A DNA stretch of 64,000 bases. Origin: an uncultured Clostridium sp. (lineage in GTDB: Bacteria; Bacillota; Clostridia; Clostridiales; Clostridiaceae). Below the pieces are notes generated by a model. That model had not been told where the DNA came from, did no database searches, and was given only the letters and a program-made list of their open reading frames with translations. The translations under genes were made by a program, and so were the position numbers. Where the stretch lies: assembly GCA_903789665.1 (NCBI GenBank), contig CAIFEX010000013.1, positions 16,424 to 80,423 of the forward strand, read 5' to 3'. Below, in pieces: positions 45,745 to 55,597 of the stretch. Each line of letters opens with the position of its first letter. Positions within the stretch are counted from its first letter, which is position 1.

Positions 45745-46533
45745 ATGGATATATTAGTATGTATAAAACAGGTACCCGGAACTTCAAAAGTTGAAGTAGA
45801 TCCCGTAACTGGAGTATTGAAAAGAGAGGGTATTGATTCAAAGATGAATCCCTATGATCTATTTGCACTTGAAACTGGTCTGAGGCTTAGAGAAAAGTAT
45901 GGTGGAAAAGTAAAAGTGATAAGCATGGGACCGCCTCAGGCTGCAGATGTAATAAAAGAAGCCTATATGATGGGTGCGGATGAAGGGGTACTCGTATCAG
46001 ACAGAAAATTTGCAGGAGCTGACGTACTTGCAACTTCTTATACTATATCCCAGGGAATAAGAAAGATGGGTCATATAGATCTCATTTTATGCGGCAAACA
46101 AACTACCGACGGTGACACTGCCCAGGTAGGACCTGAGATGGCAGAAAATCTGGGAATACCCCATATAGCTAACGTGCTGAGCATTGAAGGGGTAAAGGAC
46201 AGTTCAATGATAGTCAAGATGGATATGCCCAATACAGTGGAAATATCGGAGATAAAATTTCCATGCCTTTTAACAGTAGAAAAAGATATCTTTCAGCCGA
46301 GACTTCCATCCTACAAGAAAAAGCTTGCGACAAAAGATAGAGAGGTCAAGATCTTAGGCCTTAAAGATTTTGAAGATAAGGATGAGAACAGATATGGGTT
46401 GAATGGTTCCCCAACACAGGTGGAGAAAATATTCCCTCCTGAAGTAAACAAGGATAAGGAAATCTGGAAGGGAACAAATGAAGAATTATCAGATAGATTA
46501 GCTAATAAACTTAAGGAATTAAAATTTATATAG
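45745..46533 (+). CDS. etfB: Electron transfer flavoprotein beta subunit (LctB-like)
   Basis: A 262-residue EtfB that binds one FAD and nucleotide with the segment CGKQTTDGDTAQVGPEMAENLG. In the lactate dehydrogenase/Etf complex this subunit carries the bifurcating FAD and reduces NAD-side partners. GGAGG precedes the ATG. The order etfB, etfA, ldh is the same as lctBCD in Acetobacterium woodii. Confidence 0.93.
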   Translation: MDILVCIKQVPGTSKVEVDPVTGVLKREGIDSKMNPYDLFALETGLRLREKYGGKVKVISMGPPQAADVIKEAYMMGADEGVLVSDRKFAGADVLATSYTISQGIRKMGHIDLILCGKQTTDGDTAQVGPEMAENLGIPHIANVLSIEGVKDSSMIVKMDMPNTVEISEIKFPCLLTVEKDIFQPRLPSYKKKLATKDREVKILGLKDFEDKDENRYGLNGSPTQVEKIFPPEVNKDKEIWKGTNEELSDRLANKLKELKFI

Positions 46534-46553
46534 ATTATTAGGAGGAATGGAAA

Positions 46554-47768
46554 ATGGGTAAATTGGTAATAAACAAAGAAAAACTTACTCCTTCAATCAT
46601 AAAGGAATTGGTAGACATATGTCCTTTTGGAGCAATGGAAAGCAAGGACGGTGGATTGGAAATAAATGCAGCTTGTAAAATGTGCAAGATGTGTGTAAGA
46701 AAGGGACCTAAAGGAGTAGTAGAATTCGTAGAAGACAAAGTTGAAAAAATAGACAAGAGCTTGTGGAAGGGCATAGCTGTCTATGTGGATCATGTAAAGG
46801 GGAATATACACCCTGTAACTTATGAACTCATAGGCAAGGCCAAAGAGCTTGCAGCCAAGGTAAGTGATGATTATCCAGTATATGCTGTATTCATAGGGCA
46901 TAATATAAAGGACAAGGCTCAGGAAATACTTCACTACGGCGTGGATGAAGTTTTTGTATATGATTATGAAGAACTCGAAGATTTTATAATAGAACCGTAT
47001 ACTGCAGCTATGGAAGATTTTATAAACAAGGTTAAGCCTTCAACTCTTCTTGTAGGGGCCACTACTGTGGGAAGATCATTGGCACCGAGAGTTGCAGCTA
47101 GATTCAAGACAGGACTTACTGCTGACTGTACAGTACTTGATATGAAGAAGAATACGGATCTTGTCCAAATAAGACCTGCCTTTGGCGGTAATATAATGGC
47201 CAAGATATTGAATCCAAATCACAGACCCCAGATGGCTACAGTTAGATACAAGGTAATGAATGCACCTGAAAGATCTGAGAGCACTTCAGGAAAGATAACT
47301 GTACAGAAGATGGATAAGAGTAAACTTAAATCAAATATAAAAGTTCTAAAAGTAACTAAGAAGAAAGTGGAGGAGGAAATATCCGAAGCAGATGTCATAG
47401 TTGCAGTAGGCAGGGCATTTAAAAATGAAAATGATTTAAAAATGGCATATGAACTGGCAGATCTTCTGGGAGGCCAAGTAGCTTGTACAAGACCTCTTAT
47501 AGAAGCAGGATGGCTGGATTCCAAGAAACAGATAGGATTAAGTGGAAGAACAGTTAAACCCAAGCTCATAATAACCTGTGGCGTATCGGGCTCAGTACAA
47601 TTTGTAGCAGGCATGAACAACTCTGATGTGATTGTTTCAATAAATAAGGATCCTAAAGCACCTATATTCAATGTGGCTCACTATGGAATCATAGGAGATG
47701 TGTATGAGATCTTACCGAAACTCATAGAGAATATCAAAGCAAAAAAGGGACTGCTTCAATCGGCATAA
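46554..47768 (+). CDS. etfA: Electron transfer flavoprotein alpha subunit with ferredoxin-like N-terminus (LctC-like)
   Basis: The 404-residue protein is about 60-70 longer than ordinary EtfA. The extra N-terminus has C23 (DICPFGAM) and C41, C44, C47 (CKMCKMC), enough for one [4Fe-4S] cluster, as in the Acetobacterium LctC. The rest is EtfA, with the C-terminal FAD domain (RPLIEAGW, GLSGRTV, ITCGVSGSVQFVAGM). This points to a confurcating/bifurcating lactate dehydrogenase in which lactate oxidation reduces NAD at the cost of ferredoxin. Confidence 0.93.
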   Translation: MGKLVINKEKLTPSIIKELVDICPFGAMESKDGGLEINAACKMCKMCVRKGPKGVVEFVEDKVEKIDKSLWKGIAVYVDHVKGNIHPVTYELIGKAKELAAKVSDDYPVYAVFIGHNIKDKAQEILHYGVDEVFVYDYEELEDFIIEPYTAAMEDFINKVKPSTLLVGATTVGRSLAPRVAARFKTGLTADCTVLDMKKNTDLVQIRPAFGGNIMAKILNPNHRPQMATVRYKVMNAPERSESTSGKITVQKMDKSKLKSNIKVLKVTKKKVEEEISEADVIVAVGRAFKNENDLKMAYELADLLGGQVACTRPLIEAGWLDSKKQIGLSGRTVKPKLIITCGVSGSVQFVAGMNNSDVIVSINKDPKAPIFNVAHYGIIGDVYEILPKLIENIKAKKGLLQSA

Positions 47769-47818
47769 ATAAATGATAGATGAATTTCAAATCTTAAGTT
47801 TAGTTTGGAGGAAAAAAC

Positions 47819-49231
47819 ATGGAAATGTGTGTCAAAAAATATAAAAAATTAGATGATAACGATGTAAAATTTCTTGTGGACTTACTTGGTGAAGAGAGGG
47901 TCTTCACCGGTGAAAATATAAATGACGATTACAGCCATGATGAACTGGGGGGAGTAAGCAAATATCCTGATGCAATGGTAGAAGTTTCAAACGCACAGGA
48001 AGTTTCAAAAATAATGGCCTATGCTTATAAAAACAATATACCAGTGGTTGCGAGAGGTTCAGGAACCGGCCTGGTTGGATCTTCAGTTCCCATAGAGGGC
48101 GGCATAATGATAAATCTGACTAAGATGAACAATATACTTGAATTGGACGAGGAAAATCTCACTTTAACACTTGAACCTGGAGTGCTTCTCATGGATATAG
48201 CAAAATTTGTGGAAAGCCATGATTTGTTTTATCCTCCAGATCCAGGTGAAAAATCAGCTACGATTGGTGGAAATGTAAGTACAAATGCAGGTGGAATGAG
48301 AGCTGTAAAATATGGTGTCACAAGGGATTATGTGAGAGGTCTTGAAGTGGTACTTCCAAATGGAGCCATACTTGAATTTGGAGGAAAGATAGTTAAAAAC
48401 AGTTCCGGTTACAGCTTAAAGGATTTGATATGCGGCTCAGAAGGAACACTGGGAATAATTACAAAGATCATATTAAAACTTCTCCCTCTTCCTAAAAAAT
48501 CCATAAGCTTGCTTATACCTTTCCCGAATCTTGACAAGGCTATAAGTACTGTGCCCAAGATAATAAAATCAAAATCCGTTCCTACTGCCATAGAATTTAT
48601 GCAGAGAGAAGTTATACTTGCGGCAGAAGAGTTCCTGGGAAAGAAATTTCCGGACAATTCTTCAGATGCATATCTGCTCCTGACTTTTGACGGAAACAGC
48701 AAAGAACAGATAGAGGCTGATTATGAGAAAGTAGCTGATATATGCCTTAAGGAAGGAGCTCTTGACGTATATATTTCAGACACTGATGAGAGAAAAGAGT
48801 CAGTTTGGTCTGCAAGGGGAGCATTCCTCGAAGCTGTCAAAGCCACTACTACGGATATGGATGAATGCGATGTAGTTGTTCCAAGAAACAGGGTAGCTGA
48901 ATTTGTAAAATATACAAATGATCTTCAGAAACAGTTCAATATACGAATAAGGAGCTTTGGTCATGCAGGAGATGGAAATATACACGTTTATATTTTGAAA
49001 GATAAACTTTCAGATGAAGAGTGGAATAAGAAATTGAGCGATATATTCGACTGCATGTATAAAAAGTCGGAAGACCTGGAAGGAGCTGTTTCAGGAGAAC
49101 ACGGCATAGGATATGCCAAAAAGAAATATATATTCCGCCAGTACGGTGACGAGTATATGAAACTCATGAAAAATATAAAACTTGCCTTTGATCCGAAAAA
49201 TATATTGAATCCGGATAAAGTCTGTGAATAG
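47819..49231 (+). CDS. lctD: FAD-dependent D-lactate dehydrogenase (GlcD-type, LctD-like)
   Basis: A 470-residue VAO-family flavoprotein: FAD domain with [17 protein letters not shown] and [21 protein letters not shown], and a C-terminal oxidase domain with [12 protein letters not shown] and [13 protein letters not shown]. It oxidises lactate to pyruvate and passes electrons to EtfAB. GGAGG lies upstream of the ATG. It ends the operon at a strong terminator. Confidence 0.92.
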   Translation: MEMCVKKYKKLDDNDVKFLVDLLGEERVFTGENINDDYSHDELGGVSKYPDAMVEVSNAQEVSKIMAYAYKNNIPVVARGSGTGLVGSSVPIEGGIMINLTKMNNILELDEENLTLTLEPGVLLMDIAKFVESHDLFYPPDPGEKSATIGGNVSTNAGGMRAVKYGVTRDYVRGLEVVLPNGAILEFGGKIVKNSSGYSLKDLICGSEGTLGIITKIILKLLPLPKKSISLLIPFPNLDKAISTVPKIIKSKSVPTAIEFMQREVILAAEEFLGKKFPDNSSDAYLLLTFDGNSKEQIEADYEKVADICLKEGALDVYISDTDERKESVWSARGAFLEAVKATTTDMDECDVVVPRNRVAEFVKYTNDLQKQFNIRIRSFGHAGDGNIHVYILKDKLSDEEWNKKLSDIFDCMYKKSEDLEGAVSGEHGIGYAKKKYIFRQYGDEYMKLMKNIKLAFDPKNILNPDKVCE

Positions 49232-49246
49232 TTGAATAATTGTGGA

Positions 49247-49284
49247 ATAAAAACTTTCGTAAGAAATTTACGAAAGTTTTTATT
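49247..49284 (+). terminator. Terminator after the lactate operon
   Basis: Perfect AAAAACTTTCGTAA / TTACGAAAGTTTTT arms (49249-49262 and 49268-49281), 5-base loop, T-rich right arm followed by ATTTATAT. Confidence 0.85.
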
Positions 49285-49355
49285 TATATATACGAAAATT
49301 GCACAGTTTAGATGACAATAAAATTATAAAAAAGGTATTTATTTTTATAAAAAAT

Positions 49356-49385
49356 ATTGCATATTTATTCATAAAGTCATATAAT
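49356..49385 (+). promoter_or_regulatory. argC promoter with overlapping ARG box
   Basis: TTGCAT (49357-49362), 17-base spacer, TATAAT (49380-49385). Bases 49356-49373 match the ArgR consensus WNTGAATWWWWATTCANW at all but one fixed position and overlap the -35 and spacer. Repression of argCJBD by ArgR with arginine is inferred. Confidence 0.78.
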
Positions 49386-49429
49386 AATTACATATTAAAA
49401 TAATACTATATTAGAAAAGGAGAAAAAAT

Positions 49430-50464
49430 TTGATACAAGTAGGAATTATTGGAGGAACAGGGTACGTTGGGGCCGAGCTTATAAGACTTTTATCAAACCA
49501 CAATAAAGTGAATATATCCGGGATATCTTCCGTAAAATATAGAGGTAAACCCATATCCAGCATATATTCGGGCTTTTATCAAACCGATGATCTTGAATGT
49601 GAAAACCAGCAGGATATTATAGAAAAAAGTGATTTGATATTCTTGGCACTGCCCAGCGGATTAAGTCAGGCCATTGTCGAAAAAGCAGTTTATGAAAATA
49701 AAATATGTATTGACATGGGGGCAGATTTCAGGTTTAAAAATGAAAATTTATACAAGAAATGGTATGGAAAGACTTTCCTAAATAAAAGCTTACATGAAAA
49801 ATCCGTGTACGGTCTTCCGGAATTAAACAGGGACGAGATAAGGAGAACTCAGATCATAGGCAATCCTGGATGCTATGCCACTTCAGTTGAATTGGCACTT
49901 TTGCCTCTTCTCTCTGAAAACCTGATAGAAGAAGACGGTATAATTGCAGACTGTAAATCTGGGATAACCGGATCAGGTAAAGAACTTACGGAAAGCAGTC
50001 ATTTTGTAAATTGTAACGAGAATTTCACTGCTTACAAAGTGGCAAATCACAGACACACTCCTGAAATAGAGGAAACTTTGAGCAATTCATTCAAAAAGAA
50101 TGTCAAACTTACATTTGTCCCCCATTTGCTTCCGATAAATAGAGGTATTTTATCTACAATTTATGCAACTCCCAAAAAGGCATTGAGTTTAGAAGAGGTA
50201 CATGAAAAATACTCTCAGTTCTATAAAAATGAAAATTTTATAAAAATGCTGCCGCTAGGGGAAGTGTCAAAAATAAGTGGTGTCAGACTTTCAAATTATT
50301 GTCATATCTCCCTTCATTATGATGATGACAACAATAAACTGATAGTTATCTCTTGTCTGGATAATATGATGAAAGGTTCTGCAGGTCAGGGAATTCAAAA
50401 TATGAACATTGCCCTGGGTTTTTCAGAAAAAGAGGGTCTCACTACGCTGCCAGCTGTCTTTTAA
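49430..50464 (+). CDS. argC: N-acetyl-gamma-glutamyl-phosphate reductase
   Basis: Third step of arginine synthesis, NADPH-dependent. The 344 residues have the NADP motif GGTGYVGAELIRLL, the active-site GNPGCYAT cysteine and the conserved HRHTPEI histidine. The start is TTG with AAAAGGAG upstream. First gene of argCJBD. Confidence 0.95.
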   Translation: MIQVGIIGGTGYVGAELIRLLSNHNKVNISGISSVKYRGKPISSIYSGFYQTDDLECENQQDIIEKSDLIFLALPSGLSQAIVEKAVYENKICIDMGADFRFKNENLYKKWYGKTFLNKSLHEKSVYGLPELNRDEIRRTQIIGNPGCYATSVELALLPLLSENLIEEDGIIADCKSGITGSGKELTESSHFVNCNENFTAYKVANHRHTPEIEETLSNSFKKNVKLTFVPHLLPINRGILSTIYATPKKALSLEEVHEKYSQFYKNENFIKMLPLGEVSKISGVRLSNYCHISLHYDDDNNKLIVISCLDNMMKGSAGQGIQNMNIALGFSEKEGLTTLPAVF

Positions 50465-50487
50465 TTAAACTACAGGAGGTTGTTGAA

Positions 50488-51708
50488 ATGAATTTGAAAT
50501 TTATAAAAGAAGGCATAACTTCCCCGAAAGGATTTATGTCTTCGGGAATCAGTTGTGGAATCAAAGGAAAAAATCTAAAAGATCTAGCTCTTGTAATGTC
50601 CGCCAGTCCCTGTAATTCTGCAGGAGTTTTCACTAAGAACAAAATAAAGTCCGCTCCTATTCTCGTCACACAAAATCATTTAAAAAGCAAAACTGCCCGG
50701 GCCATAATTGCAAACAGCGGTAATGCCAATACATGTACAGGTAAAAAAGGTATTGAAGATGCAGAAAAAATGTGCAGCCTTGTAGCAAAAGAATCAGGTA
50801 TTGAAAAGGACGATGTACTTGTGGCATCTACAGGTATTATAGGAGTAAAACTGGATATCGACTCTATAGAAAATTCTGTTCCGCATTTAGTAAAAAAATT
50901 AGACAAAGAAGGGTATAAAGATGCGTCGGAAGCTATAATGACCACGGATACCTTCCCAAAGACCCTATCTGTAAAATTTGAGATTCAGGGAAAACCGGCC
51001 GTAATAGGTGTAATGGCAAAAGGTTCCGGAATGATACACCCCAATATGGGAACAATGCTTTCTTTTATTACTACAGATGTAAATATAAGCAGTGATCTTT
51101 TGGAAAAAGCCCTGAGGGAAAGTGTGAGAATAAGTTACAACAGAATTTCCGTAGATGGGGATACTTCTACGAATGATACAGTACTTATCATGGCAAACGG
51201 ACTTTCCGGCAATGAGATGATAGAAAAAGAAAATGAGGACTACAGGATATTTTTAGAGGCACTTGAAAAATTGAATGTAAAAATTGCAAAGATGATTGCA
51301 AAAGACGGGGAGGGTGCTACAAAACTCATAGAATGCAGAGCTTTAAATGTACCCAGTGAAAGAGACGGCGAAATTTTTGCAAAATCAATAATATGTTCCA
51401 ATTTGGTTAAGACCGCTTTCTTTGGATGCAGTGCAAATTGGGGAAGAATACTCGATGCTGTTGGATACTCGGGGGGCGACTTTGACATAAACAAACTTCA
51501 GGTTTGCATCGGAAGCTCAAAAGGCAATATAATGGTATTTAAAAACGGAGAACCTGTAAAATTCTCGGCTGGTGAAGCAAAAGATATACTGTCGGAAGAC
51601 GAAGTATACATAAGTCTGGATTTCAATTCCGGCAGTCATAATGTCCGATGCTGGGGGTGTGATTTGACTTATGATTATATAAAGATCAATGGAGACTATA
51701 TGTCATAG
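50488..51708 (+). CDS. argJ: Bifunctional ornithine acetyltransferase/N-acetylglutamate synthase
   Basis: Recycles the acetyl group between acetylornithine and glutamate. The 406-residue proenzyme cleaves itself before the threonine in PNMGTMLSFI. AMTTDTFPK and VDGDTSTNDT are family segments. No argA is in the window, so it may also make the first acetylglutamate. ACAGGAGG precedes the ATG. Confidence 0.95.
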   Translation: MNLKFIKEGITSPKGFMSSGISCGIKGKNLKDLALVMSASPCNSAGVFTKNKIKSAPILVTQNHLKSKTARAIIANSGNANTCTGKKGIEDAEKMCSLVAKESGIEKDDVLVASTGIIGVKLDIDSIENSVPHLVKKLDKEGYKDASEAIMTTDTFPKTLSVKFEIQGKPAVIGVMAKGSGMIHPNMGTMLSFITTDVNISSDLLEKALRESVRISYNRISVDGDTSTNDTVLIMANGLSGNEMIEKENEDYRIFLEALEKLNVKIAKMIAKDGEGATKLIECRALNVPSERDGEIFAKSIICSNLVKTAFFGCSANWGRILDAVGYSGGDFDINKLQVCIGSSKGNIMVFKNGEPVKFSAGEAKDILSEDEVYISLDFNSGSHNVRCWGCDLTYDYIKINGDYMS

Positions 51709-51732
51709 GAACTTTTATCTAAAAGGAGGCCT

Positions 51733-52593
51733 ATGCAGGCAATGAATTATGATGACGTAGCAGTAGTCCTGGCAGAGTCTCTGCCTTATATTCAAAAATA
51801 CAGAGGTAAAACCATAGTCATAAAATATGGCGGCAGTGTAATGAAAGATGAAAGACTTAAAAGATATGTCATAAATGACCTGGTACTTATGAAATGTATT
51901 GGAATAAACATAGTTCTCGTACACGGCGGGGGTCCTTTTATTTCTTCCCATTTAAAAAAATTAAATAAAAAAAGTATTTTTGTAGACGGGTTGAGGTACA
52001 CGGACGATGAAACCATGGATGTGGTTCAGATGGTGCTTTGCGGAAAAGTCAACAAGGATTTGGTAAATCTAATAGAGGATTATGGTGGAAAATCCATAGG
52101 GCTGTGCGGTATAGATGGCAATATGATCGAAGCCAGGAAAGCCTCATTTAAAGTGGATTTAGGAAATGTAGGCGAAATAGTGCGTGTAAACCCTGAAGTC
52201 ATAAATGATTCCATAGATGATGGCTATATTCCTGTAATAAGCAGTGTAGCAAGAGGAATTAAGGGTGAACTGTACAATATAAATGCAGATACCTGTACTT
52301 TTAGAATTGCGGTATCTTTAAAGGCACAAAATTTAATACTTCTTACAGATGTACCCGGAATTATGACGGATACACAGGATTCCTCCACTCTTATTTCAGA
52401 AATAAAGCTTGAGGATATTCCTAAAATGTATAGGGACAATATAATAAAAGGCGGGATGATACCTAAAATCAATTCTTGTGCTGAAGCAATAAAATCCGGA
52501 GTCAAAAGTGCCCATATCATTGATGGAAGAGTGCCACACTGTCTTCTTCTAGAATTATTTTCAAAAAAAGGGATAGGTACGATGATCTATTAG
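51733..52593 (+). CDS. argB: Acetylglutamate kinase
   Basis: Phosphorylates N-acetylglutamate. The 286 residues have KYGGSVM (ATP-binding lysine and glycines), VHGGGPFIS and the C-terminal GGMIPKINSCAEAI. AAAAGGAGG is very close to ATG 51733; ATG 51742 could be used instead. In many Firmicutes this kinase is arginine-feedback-controlled. Confidence 0.95.
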   Translation: MQAMNYDDVAVVLAESLPYIQKYRGKTIVIKYGGSVMKDERLKRYVINDLVLMKCIGINIVLVHGGGPFISSHLKKLNKKSIFVDGLRYTDDETMDVVQMVLCGKVNKDLVNLIEDYGGKSIGLCGIDGNMIEARKASFKVDLGNVGEIVRVNPEVINDSIDDGYIPVISSVARGIKGELYNINADTCTFRIAVSLKAQNLILLTDVPGIMTDTQDSSTLISEIKLEDIPKMYRDNIIKGGMIPKINSCAEAIKSGVKSAHIIDGRVPHCLLLELFSKKGIGTMIY

Positions 52594-52688
52594 AATAATA
52601 TAGCAGGATTGCATTAAGAATTTACAATAAAAAAGGGGGTAAGACCATTTAGCAGAATTGTACAAGTTTCTGGTAAATGGGAATTTTT

Positions 52689-53864
52689 ATGAATTATTTA
52701 CACTATGCTGAAAAATATATGATGGATACTTATAAATACCTTCCTGTGGTATTTACACATGCTAAAGGATGTAAATTATACGACATTTCAGATAAGGAAT
52801 ATTTGGATTTTACTTCGGGTATAGGAGTAATGGCATTGGGGCATGGAAATAAAAAATGGACAAAAGCTGTAAAAGATCAGCTGGATAAGTTAGTTCATAC
52901 ATCAAATATAGTTTTAAATGTTCCCATTTTGGAATTGGCCAAAAAACTTACAAAAGTTTCAAATATGAGCAAGGTGTTTTTTTGCAATTCAGGGACAGAG
53001 GCAAATGAATGTGCGATAAAACTTGCTAGAAAATACAGCTTTGAGAAATATGGAAAAGGTAGAAATACAATAATTACATTGAATAGAAGCTTTCATGGAA
53101 GGACAATGGCTTCACTGGAAGCTACAGGAGAGGAGGAACTCCATAAATATTTTTATCCGTTTCCGGAAGGATTCAAACATGTCGATATTAATCCGACAGC
53201 ACTTGAAAAAGCCGTGGATTCAAATGTATGCGCCATCATGATAGAGGCAGTTCAGGGCGAAGGCGGGGTAAACCCACTGAGTAGGGAATTTGTGAACAAA
53301 GTATTTGAAATAGCTGAAAAAAATGATATTTTAGTCATATGTGATGAAGTTCAGTGTGGTTTAGGAAGGACTGGAAAGCTGTATGGTTTCAATAATTACG
53401 GTGTCCAGCCTGATATTATATCTGTAGCCAAGGCACTTGGAGGAGGTCTTCCAATGGGTGCCACCCTGTGTAATGAAAAGCTTAAAAATGCTTTCAAATA
53501 TGGGGATCATGGTTCAACTTTCGGCGGTAATCCAGTTTGCGCTGCAGGTGCAGTAGAGATACTAAATCAGATTACAGATGAAAATTTTCTAGAAAAAGTA
53601 TCTAAAAAGGGAATATTCATTAAAAATTTTTTTAAGAATAAACCTTCTAAAAATATAAGAGAAGTACGTGGAATAGGATTGATGGTAGGTGTAGAAATAA
53701 ACGGGAAAGCTTCTGAAATTCAGAAAGAGGTTTTAAAAAAGGGACTACTTGTATTAACTGCCGGTACAGATAATGTAGTAAGAATTCTTCCACCTCTTAT
53801 AATTACCAAAAAGGAACTGGAAAAGGGATTGAATATAATATATGAAGCCATAGACAACATGTAA
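52689..53864 (+). CDS. argD: Acetylornithine aminotransferase
   Basis: PLP enzyme of 391 residues making acetylornithine. CNSGTEANECAIKLAR, RSFHGRTMASLEATG, ICDEVQCGLGRTG and the PLP lysine in SVAKALGGGLP are present. ATG 52689 is preferred, with GGGAA 6 bases upstream; ATG 52677 has no ribosome site. About 95 bases separate it from argB, and an AAAAAGGGGG stretch at 52630-52637 belongs to no evident start codon. Confidence 0.93.
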   Translation: MNYLHYAEKYMMDTYKYLPVVFTHAKGCKLYDISDKEYLDFTSGIGVMALGHGNKKWTKAVKDQLDKLVHTSNIVLNVPILELAKKLTKVSNMSKVFFCNSGTEANECAIKLARKYSFEKYGKGRNTIITLNRSFHGRTMASLEATGEEELHKYFYPFPEGFKHVDINPTALEKAVDSNVCAIMIEAVQGEGGVNPLSREFVNKVFEIAEKNDILVICDEVQCGLGRTGKLYGFNNYGVQPDIISVAKALGGGLPMGATLCNEKLKNAFKYGDHGSTFGGNPVCAAGAVEILNQITDENFLEKVSKKGIFIKNFFKNKPSKNIREVRGIGLMVGVEINGKASEIQKEVLKKGLLVLTAGTDNVVRILPPLIITKKELEKGLNIIYEAIDNM

Positions 53865-53878
53865 TCTGTAGTCCACTC

Positions 53879-53918
53879 AACTCCAATTTATTGAAAAATA
53901 GGTTGGAGTTATTTTATT
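53879..53918 (+). terminator. Terminator after the arg operon
   Basis: AACTCCAA / TTGGAGTT arms (53879-53886 and 53903-53910) with a 16-base loop, then ATTTTATT. Confidence 0.65.
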
Positions 53919-54018
53919 GTCGAAATTCATAGAATCAATTGTAATAATTTAATGCAAATAGGTAAAACTAAGTCAAGAGATTTGATTTATATTTAGAATT
54001 AAAAGGGGGAATTGAAAA

Positions 54019-54225
54019 GTGACTGTAGGATCCAAGGTAAAACAGACATTGGTTACTTTAAAAGGTGCAGGAAGTACGCTGAGGTTGTATTCTCTTCAGG
54101 AACAGGACAAAAAGGCCAGAGATGTATACGGGGAAGCTTTTGAAGCTGTGGAAAATGTAGTTCAGGATTTAAACAGGAGAATTAAATTTTTAAAACAAGA
54201 AGAGCCCCAGTACAAAGGCAATTGA
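54019..54225 (+). CDS. DUF1657 protein
   Basis: A 68-residue helical protein, start GTG after AAAGGGGG. It has the DUF1657 pattern (L..A...L..YSLQEQDKKARDVY) and ends in EEPQYKGN, nearly the same ending as the other DUF1657 gene of this cluster (QEPQYNKL). DUF1657 proteins flank spoVA genes in spoVA2mob-type spore heat-resistance operons. First gene of the cluster. Confidence 0.85.
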   Translation: MTVGSKVKQTLVTLKGAGSTLRLYSLQEQDKKARDVYGEAFEAVENVVQDLNRRIKFLKQEEPQYKGN

Positions 54226-54244
54226 TTTGGAGGAATAGTATAAT

Positions 54245-55105
54245 ATGAAAATTTGGATTGCAATTTTATTAAAGTCCACAGCATTATTTTTCCTGTCCAT
54301 ATTTTTTGTAAGGGCACTGGGCAAAAAGCGCTGGACAAAAATGACTCCTTTTAATCTTATAAATTACATTGTCATAGCTGTTTTAATTGCATTGATTTCT
54401 GTAAATGTGATATCCAACTGGGTTTTCGGCGTTATTGCACTGGCCGTATGGATACTGTTTCCAATGGCTTTGGATTATATATCTATGAAAAGTAAATATA
54501 TGTATGATTTAATAAACGGGAAAGAGATAATAGTTGTTAAAAAAGGGAAGGTCATGGAAGAAAATTTAAGTAAAATAAGGTACAGCGGAGAAGATCTTCT
54601 CCGCGAACTCCGTTCAAAAAACATATTTGATCTGGGAGATGTAGAATTTGCAATAATGGAATCCACCGGAGACATAAATGTAATATTGAAATCCGATAAA
54701 AAACCCGTTACTCCAAAGGATCTGGGAATACAAACCTATCCCGAGAGTGCACCTCAAACCGTAATATTGGATGGAAATATCATAAATGAATCTTTAAGCA
54801 ATTTGGGCCTGAACCAGGGATGGCTAAATGAGCAGCTGGAACTGCTCGGAGTTTCTCTGGACAATGTATTTATAGGTCAGGTGAATTCCAGTGGTGAACT
54901 CTATGTGGATCTGTTTGACGATATGATTCAAGTGCCTCAGTTAAATTTGAGAAAGATGCTGTATGCCAATTTGGAAAAGGCGGAGTCGGATTTGATGTCC
55001 TTCGCCCTTGATACCGAGGATAAAAAAGCACAGGATATCTATAAAAAAGATTCTCTCATATTAAAAGACATATTAAAAAAATTAAAACCCTATTTATTGG
55101 GATAG
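54245..55105 (+). CDS. DUF421 + DUF1657 membrane protein (2Duf-like)
   Basis: The 286-residue protein has three predicted membrane segments (about 5-22, 35-55 and 60-77), a cytosolic DUF421 (YetF-like) domain to about 235, and a C-terminal tail (about 240-280) that aligns with the two DUF1657 proteins of the cluster (LEKAESDLMSFALDTEDKKA). This fusion is the 2Duf protein of spoVA2mob, which increases spore wet-heat resistance and alters the inner membrane in Bacillus. The same role here is inferred. Confidence 0.85.
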   Translation: MKIWIAILLKSTALFFLSIFFVRALGKKRWTKMTPFNLINYIVIAVLIALISVNVISNWVFGVIALAVWILFPMALDYISMKSKYMYDLINGKEIIVVKKGKVMEENLSKIRYSGEDLLRELRSKNIFDLGDVEFAIMESTGDINVILKSDKKPVTPKDLGIQTYPESAPQTVILDGNIINESLSNLGLNQGWLNEQLELLGVSLDNVFIGQVNSSGELYVDLFDDMIQVPQLNLRKMLYANLEKAESDLMSFALDTEDKKAQDIYKKDSLILKDILKKLKPYLLG

Positions 55106-55117
55106 AAGGTGATATAA

Positions 55118-55597
55118 ATGTCTGACAAGAAAAAAAAGAAATTAACACCTGAACAACAGCAATATCAAAGTCTTGCCAAGGAAAATGAGACCAAGAGGAA
55201 GGTTTTTACAAACTGTCTAAAGGCATTTCTGGTCGGGGGTACGATATGCGCTATAGGGCAGGGACTTCAATTTATGTTTATAAAATATTTTAATTTTACT
55301 GAGGCAACTGCCGGGAATCCCACTTCTGCAATTTTGATAATAGTATCTGTACTTCTTACAGGGCTTGGAGTATTTGATCATATTGCACAGTGGGCGGGAG
55401 CAGGTACCGCAATACCCGTTACTGGTTTTGCAAATTCCATTGCTTCCTGTGCCATAGAACACAAAAGTGAAGGGTTTGTTTTGGGAGTTGGTGGAAATAT
55501 GTTTAAATTGGCGGGATCTGTAATAAGTTTTGGAGTTTTTTCTGCATTTGTGATGGCTATTGTAAGAGTAATTATTCAATGGTTAGGTGGGATTTAG
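55118..55597 (+). CDS. spoVAC: Stage V sporulation protein AC
   Basis: A 159-residue membrane protein of the SpoVA channel that moves dipicolinic acid into the forespore and out at germination. Charged N-terminus with TPEQQQYQSLAK, then four to five membrane segments with GGTICAIGQGLQ and GAGTAIPVTGFANS. GAAGGTGAT precedes the ATG. It abuts spoVAD. Confidence 0.94.
   Translation: MSDKKKKKLTPEQQQYQSLAKENETKRKVFTNCLKAFLVGGTICAIGQGLQFMFIKYFNFTEATAGNPTSAILIIVSVLLTGLGVFDHIAQWAGAGTAIPVTGFANSIASCAIEHKSEGFVLGVGGNMFKLAGSVISFGVFSAFVMAIVRVIIQWLGGI

Noticed and set aside
52630..52650. Ribosome-like AAAAAGGGGG followed by ATT-TAG before argD
   Set aside because: Would be a start-stop on a very rare ATT start; most likely chance, and argD starts further on.
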